From assembly GCF_030824455.1 (NCBI RefSeq), contig NZ_JAVBXR010000124.1, positions 62,001 to 126,000 of the forward strand: a DNA stretch of 64,000 bases, given 5' to 3'. Shown piece after piece: positions 1 through 8,355 of this stretch (position 1 is its first letter; every line of letters starts with the position of its first letter). The notes beneath the pieces were generated by a model. The model made no database searches, had not been told where the DNA came from, and saw nothing but the letters and a program-made list of their open reading frames with translations. This stretch comes from Desulfobulbus sp. (GTDB taxonomy: Bacteria; Desulfobacterota; Desulfobulbia; Desulfobulbales; Desulfobulbaceae). The translations under genes and the position numbers were made by a program.

Positions 1-252
1 CGCACCCTCGACAGGCAAACGGAAGAAATGCTGATTCCAGCAACCCCGGCGGACAAATTGCTGACCCGCGAAGTCGTCCAACTGGTTCTCGGCAAGGAGG
101 TCTTGCCCACCCTGGGAGGACGTCTGGCAACGCGAACCATCGACGCCGCAAGCAATGTTGCCAATTGGAGTTTTTCAAAAATCACTCTTATGCTCGGTGA
201 CCATGAAACAGCCATTGCCCCAGACCATTCACAGAATACTTGGCAGCAATAA
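1..252 (+). CDS. C-terminal end of an unidentified protein (partial)
   Basis: The frame is open from the left edge of the window to a TAA stop, giving about 83 residues, so this is probably the tail of a gene that starts outside. I do not recognise it: there is no clear motif, only a mildly hydrophobic stretch containing GKEVLPTLGGRLATRT. It overlaps the start of the ParB-like gene by about 50 bp, which is longer than a usual translational-coupling overlap. Either the downstream gene starts later or this frame is open by chance. Confidence 0.4.
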   Translation, partial: RTLDRQTEEMLIPATPADKLLTREVVQLVLGKEVLPTLGGRLATRTIDAASNVANWSFSKITLMLGDHETAIAPDHSQNTWQQ

Positions 253-1972
253 CATCCTTCTCGTCGTGACCGACGGCTACAATGCGCCGGCGAATGAGCA
301 GGAGGGCAACTTCGTAGCCAACCTGGCCCTGACGCTGGCGGCCCAACTCAACTGTTATGCAGTCGTCAACACCAAATACAAACGAGAGATCATGGATCTC
401 TCCGACATCGTCGCCATTCAGGCCCGCCCCAAGGTGCGCGAATCTTTTCTCACGCCCATCAGGAACTTCAAGGAAGAAATCTCCAGCAACGGACTGCTTC
501 CCCTGGTGCTCGTCCTGCAGGCAATGCCGCCCCAGCAGCGCGGCGAAGAAATGATCCTGTTCGGATACGGCCAGGGAGAACGGGCCTCGCTGGAGGCCCC
601 GCACCGCCCCACCATCTCGCCGTCGCTCCTCTCCAGGATTCGAGTGGCCGTCGAGGATCAACATCTCAAGACGGCGGTCGCCCCGACTGATTCCCCTTAT
701 TGCGGCAGAGATGAACGGCACATCAATCAACTGTTTCGACAGAAGCAGTGTGAGGGGTATTACGACCCGAAAGTGCGCTCCCTGCTGCTCTCGGTGCGCC
801 ATGATTTAATCAGCCAAGAACAGACGGCGGAGTCCATCGCGTTGATGCTGGTTCCCGCTCTGGAACAATTCCGCCTGGCAATGGCCCTGGTGCGCAATAT
901 CGACATCAACAATATTGACACAACCAGTTCCGAGGATCTGCAATACATCTTCCGCCTTCAGGGCGACACCCGGTACGCCGATTTGATGCGGGAATCCTAT
1001 ATCGACGAACTGGCAGGTTCCATTGACCGCAACGGCCTGCTGCATCCGCTGGTGTTGCTAAAGAAAAATGACGGCCGATACAAAATCCTGTGCGGTTTTC
1101 GCAGATTTCAGGCGATGAAACGGCTTGATCGGCCCTTGGTTGAAGCCAAAATCTACCAGGAGAGTGATTTCTCACCCGAGGATTTTTTCAATATTTCGCT
1201 GGCGGAAAACACCAAACGCAGGAATCTCAACCCTATTGAGATTGGAAATTTTCTTGAATCAGCCAGTTGTGCGCTGGGGTTGAACAACGCCGAACTGGCG
1301 GAACAATTTGGCGGCACGCTCGGCATCGGCAAACCTGGGCAAAGGGTTTCGCATTCCACCATCCACAAATACCGCAAGGTCAATCAAATTCGGATTCGCG
1401 GCGAATCGCCTGAAATAATTGCGGATGTAGTCAATGAAAAGCTGCAGTTCTCCGTTGCCTCCGAGATGCTGGCGCCGATTAAAAAAAGCGCAGACCGAGA
1501 CGCCCTGTATCTGCAGATTATCAAACCCTTGGCGCCAACCCGGCCGCAACTTGCCAAGTTGCTGACGCTGCTTGCGCAAAGATCGCCAGACCTGACCGAA
1601 GCGATTGCCGACAAGGGGGTGCAACAGGCCATCGCCAAGGCAACCGCCTCCCCTCAGCCTGCGGCAACCCTGCTGAGGCTGCTGTCGAAGAAAAACGACC
1701 TCCCGCCAGCGACTCGGCGATTGGGTTTTGAAAACCGGGTGGTCGCAATACGCCGCGCCTATTTTGGCGACAAGGCAACCAAACGCGATTTCAACATTGC
1801 CCCCGCCTCGCCAACCAACCACAGCGAATTCATTGTTCAATTCCGTTTTAAAAAAGAGGACGGGCAGCGCACCCTGGAACAACTGGCCAAGGCGCTTGAA
1901 CAAAACGACCTGTTTGCCGAGGCCTCGACAACACCGGAGGAGCCCCGTTCAACAACGGCTTCGGACGAGTGA
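203..1972 (+). CDS. ParB-like nuclease-domain protein with an extra N-terminal domain
   Basis: This is a 589-residue protein. Residues about 245-360 resemble a ParB/Srx N-terminal domain: SIDRNGLLHPLVLLKK, then GFRRFQAMKRL in place of the usual GERRxRA box, then LAENTKRRNLNPIEIG. A helix-turn-helix-like stretch follows (about 360-400: NNAELAEQFG, SHSTIHKYRKV). The first 230 residues are not part of ParB. They contain VVNTKYKREIMDLSD and LLLSVRHDLISQEQ, which weakly recall N-formylglutamate amidohydrolase-like folds; I would not claim that activity. No ParA or parS-like repeat lies beside it, so it may be a stand-alone regulator or partition-like factor of an integrated element rather than the chromosomal ParB. 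The start at 203 is the first ATG after the likely end of the upstream gene; its ribosome-binding site is weak and 155 is an alternative. Confidence 0.65.
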   Translation: MKQPLPQTIHRILGSNNILLVVTDGYNAPANEQEGNFVANLALTLAAQLNCYAVVNTKYKREIMDLSDIVAIQARPKVRESFLTPIRNFKEEISSNGLLPLVLVLQAMPPQQRGEEMILFGYGQGERASLEAPHRPTISPSLLSRIRVAVEDQHLKTAVAPTDSPYCGRDERHINQLFRQKQCEGYYDPKVRSLLLSVRHDLISQEQTAESIALMLVPALEQFRLAMALVRNIDINNIDTTSSEDLQYIFRLQGDTRYADLMRESYIDELAGSIDRNGLLHPLVLLKKNDGRYKILCGFRRFQAMKRLDRPLVEAKIYQESDFSPEDFFNISLAENTKRRNLNPIEIGNFLESASCALGLNNAELAEQFGGTLGIGKPGQRVSHSTIHKYRKVNQIRIRGESPEIIADVVNEKLQFSVASEMLAPIKKSADRDALYLQIIKPLAPTRPQLAKLLTLLAQRSPDLTEAIADKGVQQAIAKATASPQPAATLLRLLSKKNDLPPATRRLGFENRVVAIRRAYFGDKATKRDFNIAPASPTNHSEFIVQFRFKKEDGQRTLEQLAKALEQNDLFAEASTTPEEPRSTTASDE

Positions 1973-2268
1973 AGCGTGTTTTTTCGCATGCGAAAAGGTA
2001 CGCATAGCCGTAAAATCAGTGCATTTCAAAAAAACACTCACTCGGCCCTCAACAGGATCGCGCTGTCAGGCAACAGCTTCAGGTTCGGTCTCCATGGAGA
2101 GCGCGTGCTTTGCATGCACGTTGAACGCTCTAAAACCCCTCATTGTGCGTCGCACAAGCATCCAAACAGGTCGCCTGCCCCCTGCAACAGGCAGTCCAAG
2201 GCAACGCGGGCGCAATGTTCAACGATTGCTTACGACATTTATCCCCCTTTTATTGCGCACACGTCACC
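1973..2268. other. Intergenic region with a 16-bp perfect palindrome
   Basis: This stretch of about 300 bp lies between the ParB-like gene and the transglycosylase gene. It opens with the perfect palindrome TTTTCGCATGCGAAAA at 1981-1996, directly after the ParB-like stop codon. This could be a weak terminator stem or a binding site. A second small inverted repeat, CGTGC-N7-GCACG, lies near 2104-2120. I see no convincing promoter. Confidence 0.4.
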
Positions 2269-4167
2269 ATGCCTTTTCCAACCACAGTCCGAGCCGTTGC
2301 CTTGTTTGCATTGCTCCTCATTGCGCCCTCTTGGTCCTGGGGAGAGTCGTTACAGTTACCGCTGACCATCCCCTTGCCGCTGCTCAGGAATTTGATTGCA
2401 CAGGCCGCCTACCCGCTCGCCGGTGAAAAAGCTAAGATCCTCGACGCCGCTCACGGCTGCAACCAAATCGTTCTCTCGCATCTGCAGCTTTCCGAAGAAC
2501 GCGGCTATCTCCGGTTCCAAACCAAGGTGTCCATGCATTGGGGCACTCCGGTGGTCGATTCCTGCCTGACGCCTTTCACCTGGGAAGGGTCGGTGGTTCT
2601 ATGGCAACGTCCGCGCATAGACGGCAATTGGCGACTTTCCTTTGCAACCGCCGATTCCGCCGTCTTCGACAAAAACAACCAACCAATGCACGCCGTTGAT
2701 CTGTTGTGGAGCCTGATCAAGGACCATGTGCATGCATACGTCGACAAAATCACCGTTGACCTCGCGCCCCCGGTTTCCGACGTCAAGGCCGCCCTGTTGC
2801 CTATGTTTGATCGTGATCATCAGGCAACGGCGCTCCAGTTTCTCGCCGGCATGCAGCCTGATCGGCCCCTGGTGCACCCCGAGAGTTTGAGCGTCAACAT
2901 CCTGGCCGACATTGCCCTGCCCCGGCAAACCGTTAACGACCAACCAGCGCCGCAACTCAGCCCACAGGACTACTCCCGGGTGTTGTCGCTCTGGCGAGCC
3001 TGGGATGATTTTCTCGTTCTCCAACTCAAACAATTTGCCGGCGCTCCCTTAAGTGAAGAAGAGCGCCGCATCCTGCTCAACACCATGTTGACGACGCGGT
3101 ACGCGTTCACCGATGCCATCGAGCAGAACCAACTCTCCACGCTGTTCGTCCGCCAACAGTTCCTCTGGGGCTGGAGCCAATTGGAGCCGATTTTTCGCAA
3201 TCATCTGCTCGGCGGTTCGCAGACCAATATCCTGGGATACCTTGCTTTCTTCACCGCCAACGACGCTTTGCGCATTCTCGATTCGCTGGGACCGGCAGTT
3301 GGGGTTGAAATCAGTGAGGATGGTTTTCGTCGTTTGGCCGCCCTGATGAGCACCGAATCTTTGCAACCGGGCCCGCCTTCCTCTGCAACCGATCAGCGAC
3401 TTCGTCAGGTCCTCGGCCTCGATCCCCTCCCGGACGAACCCTTGCCGACTGACAAGCCGATTCCCCTGCCCGCAGCCGAGGAAAACGATCCCACCTCCCT
3501 GCTACAACCTTTCCCCTGGCGACGTTTCACGCATTATTTTGGTCTGTCTTCCGCCCTTGCAGCCGACCAAGCCGCAGGGCAACAGGACATCAGGGAGTGG
3601 ACGCCGGAGTTCGTCCCGGCCGCTGAGTTGCTGCCCAAGGTTCGCGACTTGCTCCACGGCGCAGCCACGACGCAGCAGGACAAATTAGCGGCTCCCGCCG
3701 GCACGGACGACTGGTTTGTAACCATGATTCTGGCCTCCGCCTGGCAAGAAAGCTGCTTCCGCCAATTTCGGATCCTTAACAAAACCATTACTTACACCCT
3801 CTCCTCGAATCAAACCTCGGTCGGCATCATGCAAATCAACGAGCAGATTTGGCGGGGAGTGTACAACACCAAGCAACTGCGCTGGAACATCGGCTACAAC
3901 AGCCAGGCAGGCTGCGAGATCATGGCCCTGTACCTTCGCGACTATATGCTCAAGGAAAAGGCCCCGGTGGATTTGACCACTCCGACGGGGCAGCGGTTCC
4001 TGGCCGCGTGGCTGTATGCGCTCTACAATGGCGGCCCGGCACAGATGAAACCGTTTCTCCAGCGGTACAAAAAAGAAAACCTTTACCGCGCCGAACAGTT
4101 GTTTCTCGCCAAGTTTGACGCCGTCGCCACTGGAGAATGGACCGAGGCGGTTCATTGCCTCCCCTGA
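2269..4167 (+). CDS. Exported lytic transglycosylase (SLT-domain) with a long N-terminal region
   Basis: This 632-residue protein is predicted to cut peptidoglycan in the periplasm. The chosen ATG gives a good Sec signal peptide (TTVRAVALFALLLIAPSWSWG); longer in-frame starts would bury it. The C-terminal domain (about 480-610) carries the SLT hallmarks: the catalytic glutamate in SAWQESCFRQF (about E494), then SVGIMQINEQIW, then AWLYALYNGGPAQMKPF. The first 460 residues are unlike the short housekeeping transglycosylases and I do not recognise them; they may position the enzyme at a secretion or conjugation machine. It follows the ParB-like gene on the same strand, a pairing also seen in integrated mobile elements, but nothing else here confirms one. 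It converges on glcF, with a terminator between them. Confidence 0.8.
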   Translation: MPFPTTVRAVALFALLLIAPSWSWGESLQLPLTIPLPLLRNLIAQAAYPLAGEKAKILDAAHGCNQIVLSHLQLSEERGYLRFQTKVSMHWGTPVVDSCLTPFTWEGSVVLWQRPRIDGNWRLSFATADSAVFDKNNQPMHAVDLLWSLIKDHVHAYVDKITVDLAPPVSDVKAALLPMFDRDHQATALQFLAGMQPDRPLVHPESLSVNILADIALPRQTVNDQPAPQLSPQDYSRVLSLWRAWDDFLVLQLKQFAGAPLSEEERRILLNTMLTTRYAFTDAIEQNQLSTLFVRQQFLWGWSQLEPIFRNHLLGGSQTNILGYLAFFTANDALRILDSLGPAVGVEISEDGFRRLAALMSTESLQPGPPSSATDQRLRQVLGLDPLPDEPLPTDKPIPLPAAEENDPTSLLQPFPWRRFTHYFGLSSALAADQAAGQQDIREWTPEFVPAAELLPKVRDLLHGAATTQQDKLAAPAGTDDWFVTMILASAWQESCFRQFRILNKTITYTLSSNQTSVGIMQINEQIWRGVYNTKQLRWNIGYNSQAGCEIMALYLRDYMLKEKAPVDLTTPTGQRFLAAWLYALYNGGPAQMKPFLQRYKKENLYRAEQLFLAKFDAVATGEWTEAVHCLP

Positions 4168-4207
4168 TTGATTCGCTTCGGGCCGAGTTCTTCGGGACGC
4201 CAACAAT

Positions 4208-4242
4208 AAAAAAGGGGGAAAGGATTTGGCATCCTTTCCCCC
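4208..4242 (-). terminator. Rho-independent terminator of glcD-glcF
   Basis: A perfect 12-bp stem (GGGGGAAAGGAT at 4214-4225 with ATCCTTTCCCCC at 4231-4242) has a 5-nt loop. On the minus strand it is followed by a run of six T (4213-4208). It lies 26 bp past the glcF stop and also separates it from the convergent transglycosylase gene. Confidence 0.85.
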
Positions 4243-4267
4243 TTGGCGCGTTATGACCAGACGCTGC

Positions 4268-5626
4268 TCAGGAACGCGAGCCTTTGTCTGTCTTTTCCTT
4301 GCGGTAGGACTCCGCAAGCAGGGAAATAAAGTGGGTGATCTCTTGCTGGCCGCCGGCACGGTGGACGTTGTCCAGCAGTTGCATCATGCAGGCCGGGCAT
4401 CCGACAGAAACGGTGTCGGCCTGGGTGCGGTTGATGTCGTCCGCCTTTTTGCGGCCAATGGCGGAGGAGGTTTCATAGTGCGAGAGCACAAATGAACCGC
4501 CGCTGCCGCAACAGGCGTCCGGGGCCGACATCTCCTTAAAGGTGAGGCCGGGAATCGATTTGAGAATCTCGCGCGGCTCGGCAAAGACCTTCATCGACTT
4601 CTTGAGGTGACAGGAGTCGTGGTAGGTCACCACCCGCTCCACCCTGCCTTTCGGCTCCCGGAGCTTGATGATCCGGGTGAGGAAGGTGGAGACGTCGTAG
4701 GTCCGTTTGGCCCAGTATTCGGCCTTGGGCCCGTAGACCGGATCGGCCGCCAAAATATCGACGTAATCATGCTGCCAGGCGCCGCCGCAGGAACCGCAGC
4801 CGGTGATCAGATACTCGCAGCCGGTTTTGTCAAAGGTGTCGATGTTGTTGCGGGCCAGGGTTCGCACGGTTTCCACGTCGCCGTGGACCAGCACCGGCAC
4901 CCCACAGCAGTTCTGCGCCTTGGGGATGTGGACCTCGATGTTGTTGGCTGTCAGGACGTCAATCAAATCCTGGCCGGCGTCCGGGTAAAAATAGTTTAAC
5001 GAGTCGCCGGTAAAAAAGGCCACCTTGAGCACAGCGCCTGGCGCTTTCACCACCTCGGGAACGCGTTCGCGCAGCGGCGTGACGTTCAGGCCTGGCATCT
5101 GCCGTTCCTCGTCAAAACCAATCGCACCGCCTACCCGGGCAAAGGGCGAGCGGGGCGAGATGGCCTTGCCGCCTTTGTCGGTTTTGAAGGCGAGGCCCTG
5201 CATGGCGGCGCCGATGCGGAGTCCGGCGTCGAAGAGTTTCGGGTGTTTGAGGGTCGAAAAGATGGCCTTCTTCAACCAAGGCAATCCATTCTTGCGCACC
5301 AGGGCCGCCCGCAGAGCGAGGATGATCCGGTCGAAATTAACCTTGGTCGGACAGTTGGTCATGCAGGATTTGCAAACCAGACAGTTGAACAACATCGCAT
5401 AGACCTGCGGGTCGTCCAATTCCAACTCGCCGGCCAGCACCGCCTCGGCCACAGCAATCTTTGATCGGGTCACGGCGGTTTCCACCTTGTCCGCGCCATA
5501 CACCGGGCACACCGACATGCAGTTGCCGCATTTCATGCACTTGTCGAGTTCCTCGCGCACAATCTCGAGGTCGTCGTGGTAGGTTTTTCCAGCCCGCACC
5601 ACCTGGGCCTTGTCGGTTGTCGCCAT
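4268..5626 (-). CDS. glcF: GlcF-type iron-sulfur subunit of D-lactate/glycolate dehydrogenase
   Basis: This 452-residue electron-transfer subunit partners the FAD protein encoded just upstream. Two 4Fe-4S ferredoxin motifs lie near the N-terminus (CMKCGNCMSVCP and CLVCKSCMTNCP, about 30-100). Two CCG (heterodisulfide-reductase-like) domains follow, with NCCGVPVLVHG, TGCGSCGG, YHDSCHLKKS and DACCGSGGSF; they probably bind a further cluster that passes electrons towards the quinone pool or heterodisulfide-type partners. It starts 3 bp after the glcD stop, so the two are co-translated. The context (permease, L-lactate enzyme, Pta, AckA) favours D-lactate over glycolate as substrate, as in the Desulfovibrio region that carries the same gene pair. 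Confidence 0.88.
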   Translation of the reverse strand: MATTDKAQVVRAGKTYHDDLEIVREELDKCMKCGNCMSVCPVYGADKVETAVTRSKIAVAEAVLAGELELDDPQVYAMLFNCLVCKSCMTNCPTKVNFDRIILALRAALVRKNGLPWLKKAIFSTLKHPKLFDAGLRIGAAMQGLAFKTDKGGKAISPRSPFARVGGAIGFDEERQMPGLNVTPLRERVPEVVKAPGAVLKVAFFTGDSLNYFYPDAGQDLIDVLTANNIEVHIPKAQNCCGVPVLVHGDVETVRTLARNNIDTFDKTGCEYLITGCGSCGGAWQHDYVDILAADPVYGPKAEYWAKRTYDVSTFLTRIIKLREPKGRVERVVTYHDSCHLKKSMKVFAEPREILKSIPGLTFKEMSAPDACCGSGGSFVLSHYETSSAIGRKKADDINRTQADTVSVGCPACMMQLLDNVHRAGGQQEITHFISLLAESYRKEKTDKGSRS

Positions 5627-5629
5627 GCT

Positions 5630-7024
5630 TCAGTTCTCCCGTAGGGGCACCATCTTGCCCGGATTGAGGATGTATTCGGGGTCGAGCGCTTCCTTGATGT
5701 TGCGCATCAGGTTGAGCCCGCTCTGGCCGAGTTCGTCGCCCAGATACTTCATTTTGGCCACACCGATGCCGTGCTCGCCGGAAAGGGTGCCGCCAAAACG
5801 CAGGGCTACCTCAAAAATCTCGTCGACCGCCTTGTGCACTCGGGCGACCTCCTCCTGGTTGCGTTTGTCGCAGAGGATGGTGGGATGGAGGTTGCCGTCG
5901 CCGGCATGACCGAAGGTGCCAAGGGTCAGGTTGTATTTTTTGCCGATGTCCTGACAGGCGATCAGCATGTCGGTGATCCGCGAGCGGGGTACGGTGGCGT
6001 CTTCCAGGACGACCATGTTGTTGAGCGAGGCCAGGGCCGGCAGGGCGTTGCGGCGCGCAGTCCACAACTGATCGCGCTCCTGGTCGGTTTCAGCGGTCTT
6101 GAGATCGCCGTTGTTGCCGGTCACCACCTGCATCACCGCCTCAGCCTCGGCGCGGACCACGTCCTCGGACATGCCGTCGACCTCGATCAGCAGCAGTGAC
6201 TCGGCGTCCACCGGCAGGCCGATGTGGGCGAAATCCTCGACCGTGCGGATAGTCATCCGGTCCATGATTTCCAGGGTGGCGGGAATGACCTGGGCGGCAA
6301 TGATGCCGGCCACGGCGTTGCCGGCGTCGGCCAGGGACTTGAACACGCCCATCATGGTGCGGCGATACTTGGGGGCCGGAATCAGCTTGGCGGTGAGTTC
6401 GGTGATGATCCCCAGGGTTCCTTCGGAGCCGACAAAGAGGTTGGAAAAATCATAGGCCGTGACGTTTTTCACCGTCTTGCCGCCAAAGCGCACCTTCTCG
6501 CCGCTGGCCAGCACCACTTCCATGCCCATGATGTAGTTCTTGGTGACGCCGTATTTGAGGCCGCGCAGACCGCCGGAGTTCTCGGCGGCCGATCCGCCCA
6601 TGGTGGCGGTGGCGACCGTGCCGGGATCGGGCGGGTAGATCAGGCCGTGTTGGGCAACGGCGGAGTTGAGGGCGGCAATGACCACGCCCGGCTGAACCAC
6701 GGCGGTGAGGTTGGCGGCGTCGACCTCAAGGATGGCGTTCATCTTCTGGAACGAGAGGACAATGCCTTTTTTCAGCGGCACGGCACCGCCGCTGAGGTTG
6801 GTGCCGGCCCCACGGGGATAGATGGCGATTTTATTGCGGCGGGCCAGACGGACAATCTCCTGCACCATTTCGGCGCTGGTCGGCAAGACGACCACGTCCG
6901 GCATCTGTCGGGGCAGATCGGCGGTGGCGTCGTAGCTGTACGCCACCAGGTCGACCTTGCCGGTCAATACGTTTTCTTTTCCTACCAGGGCCTCGAGTTG
7001 TTCAATGATGTTCTGGTCAAGCAT
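5630..7024 (-). CDS. glcD: FAD-linked D-lactate/glycolate dehydrogenase (GlcD family)
   Basis: This 464-residue flavoprotein oxidises a 2-hydroxyacid, most likely D-lactate to pyruvate. The PCMH-type FAD domain (about 30-215) shows YPRGAGTNLSGGAVP and MGGSAAENSGGLRG. The C-terminal FAD-oxidase domain has FGHAGDGNLHPTILCD and the signature SGEHGIGVAKMKYL. The start at 7024 has a strong AAGGAGA site 8 bp upstream; a longer frame reaching 7081 lacks one. It is the first gene of the glcD-glcF operon. A predicted promoter and operator matching those of lctP and lutC lie about 100 bp upstream, so it is probably induced by lactate through the regulator encoded next door. Confidence 0.9.
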   Translation of the reverse strand: MLDQNIIEQLEALVGKENVLTGKVDLVAYSYDATADLPRQMPDVVVLPTSAEMVQEIVRLARRNKIAIYPRGAGTNLSGGAVPLKKGIVLSFQKMNAILEVDAANLTAVVQPGVVIAALNSAVAQHGLIYPPDPGTVATATMGGSAAENSGGLRGLKYGVTKNYIMGMEVVLASGEKVRFGGKTVKNVTAYDFSNLFVGSEGTLGIITELTAKLIPAPKYRRTMMGVFKSLADAGNAVAGIIAAQVIPATLEIMDRMTIRTVEDFAHIGLPVDAESLLLIEVDGMSEDVVRAEAEAVMQVVTGNNGDLKTAETDQERDQLWTARRNALPALASLNNMVVLEDATVPRSRITDMLIACQDIGKKYNLTLGTFGHAGDGNLHPTILCDKRNQEEVARVHKAVDEIFEVALRFGGTLSGEHGIGVAKMKYLGDELGQSGLNLMRNIKEALDPEYILNPGKMVPLREN

Positions 7025-7116
7025 ATCAACAGTTCTCCTTGGATGCGATTGCACATGCGGGATGCACTCTCTCCGCCGCAAACGCCTGTTGCTGCCTGTT
7101 TATTCAGCGGAGGTAT

Positions 7117-7131
7117 TGTTGTCTTACCAAT
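7117..7131 (-). promoter_or_regulatory. Predicted GntR/FadR-type operator of glcD
   Basis: Read on the minus strand this is ATTGGTAAGACAACA, close to the PdhR/LldR-type consensus ATTGGTNNNACCAAT in its first half. It overlaps or directly follows the glcD -10 box, the position expected for repression. Its TGGT starts 21 bp after the TTGACA box, the same distance as at lctP. Confidence 0.6.
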
Positions 7132-7156
7132 TATCATTTGGAAAATGATCTGTCAA
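7130..7156 (-). promoter_or_regulatory. Predicted glcD promoter
   Basis: On the minus strand a perfect -35 TTGACA (7156-7151) is followed after 15 bp by GATAAT (7135-7130). The short spacer is unusual, and a 17-bp spacing gives TAATTG instead. The rest of the 300-bp gap to the regulator gene (7157-7325) shows no gene. Confidence 0.55.
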
Positions 7157-7325
7157 ATAAAATATCGCAAACAAAGGCTTGACCGCATTCATCCGCTGAC
7201 CAATGAGGCACAACGGATGGATGCGGCGAATGGGCGATGGAGAAAAAACGACTACAAAAGGGAAACCGTCGATTCGGGACGGACAATCCCGATCAACGGC
7301 GACGAGAAAAAACGAAAAGAGGCGT

Positions 7326-8072
7326 TTACGCCGGCTGACGGGCAACGTAGACGGTGCTGCGCTGCTCGGCAAAGGTGAGGTGGTCCATCATGGCGCTGCG
7401 GGCGCCTTCGGCGTCTCGGGCCCGGATGGCGGCAACGATGCCGGAGTGATGGCTGTACAGCAAATTGTGGTCTTCCAGAGTGAGATAAACCGCCCGCCAA
7501 ACGCTGCGCTGAAACTCCTTCATGGCGTCAAACAGGCTCTGCATCAGGTGCAGCCAGACAATGTTGTGGGTGGCCCGGGCAATAACGATGTGGAGGTTGG
7601 CGTCCAGATCCTCGGAAGGCAGCTGTCCTTCCAGATTCTTCTCCATGTTCGCCACAATCTCTTCCATGCGGCGCAGGTCTTCAGGGAGGGCACGCTGGGC
7701 CGCGTAGTAGGCGGTCCAGGACTCCATGCACTTGCGCACTTCAATCACTTCCAGGGCACGGTCCTGTTGGCTGCGGATCAACTCGCTCAGGGCGTTGCCC
7801 TGCCCGGCGTCGACCAGCGACAACACCACGGTGCCGCCGCCCTGATACGACATAACCAGACCGGCTGACGACAGGATGTTGAGCGCCTCGCGCACCGAAG
7901 GGCGGGACACGCCAAACATCTCGGCCAACTCGCGCTCAGGCGGCAGCTTGTCGCCAGGGGAGAAATCCCCGGCAAGAATCGACTCGCGAATCTGGTCGGC
8001 GATCTGACTGGAAACTTTTTTGGGCTTGATCGGTTTAAAGCGCATGGTCATCCAATTCGGTAAAGAAAACAT
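7326..8072 (-). CDS. GntR-family (FadR subfamily) regulator of the lactate genes
   Basis: This is a 248-residue DNA-binding repressor or activator. The winged helix-turn-helix (about 10-75) contains SQIADQIRESILAGDFSPGDKLPPERELAEMFGVSRPSVREAL, split here only by prose: GDKLPPERELAEMFGVSRP, then SVREALNILSSAGLV. The FCD ligand-binding domain (about 90-230) has helical segments with an aspartate and histidines suited to metal and ligand binding. Family members such as LldR and PdhR sense lactate or pyruvate. It sits between glcD-glcF and lctP, and its expected operator type occurs at three promoters of this region. The start at 8072 has AAGGA 7 bp upstream; a longer frame to 8177 does not. It is separated from lctP by a terminator, so it must have its own promoter; I see no operator copy there. 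Confidence 0.85.
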   Translation of the reverse strand: MFSLPNWMTMRFKPIKPKKVSSQIADQIRESILAGDFSPGDKLPPERELAEMFGVSRPSVREALNILSSAGLVMSYQGGGTVVLSLVDAGQGNALSELIRSQQDRALEVIEVRKCMESWTAYYAAQRALPEDLRRMEEIVANMEKNLEGQLPSEDLDANLHIVIARATHNIVWLHLMQSLFDAMKEFQRSVWRAVYLTLEDHNLLYSHHSGIVAAIRARDAEGARSAMMDHLTFAEQRSTVYVARQPA

Positions 8073-8193
8073 ACAACCGTCCTTTTCTACTCCATAACCT
8101 ATGGGAATGCAATTCATTGTCGCAACAAGCGCGCAGCAAGTCGCAGGGGCGATCAGCCCAGTCAAGCAGGCGAACACGCCAACGCGTTTTCAC

Positions 8194-8222
8194 AAAAAAA
8201 GGGAGACGCCAGAGCGTCTCCC
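8194..8222 (-). terminator. Rho-independent terminator of lctP
   Basis: A 9-bp perfect stem (GGGAGACGC at 8201-8209 with GCGTCTCCC at 8214-8222) has the loop CAGA. On the minus strand seven T follow (8200-8194). It stops lctP transcripts before the regulator gene. Confidence 0.85.
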
Positions 8223-8355
8223 GAACACAGAGGGCTCCGGGCGGCCCGACTGCTGCCGCCCGGAGTTGCGCGTGCCTTTCTCCTCCAGGGGGGCGAGTCG
8301 TTCAGGCAGGGGGAATTGCCGGAACGACTCCAGGAGGAGCAAGACAAGGAGAGTG

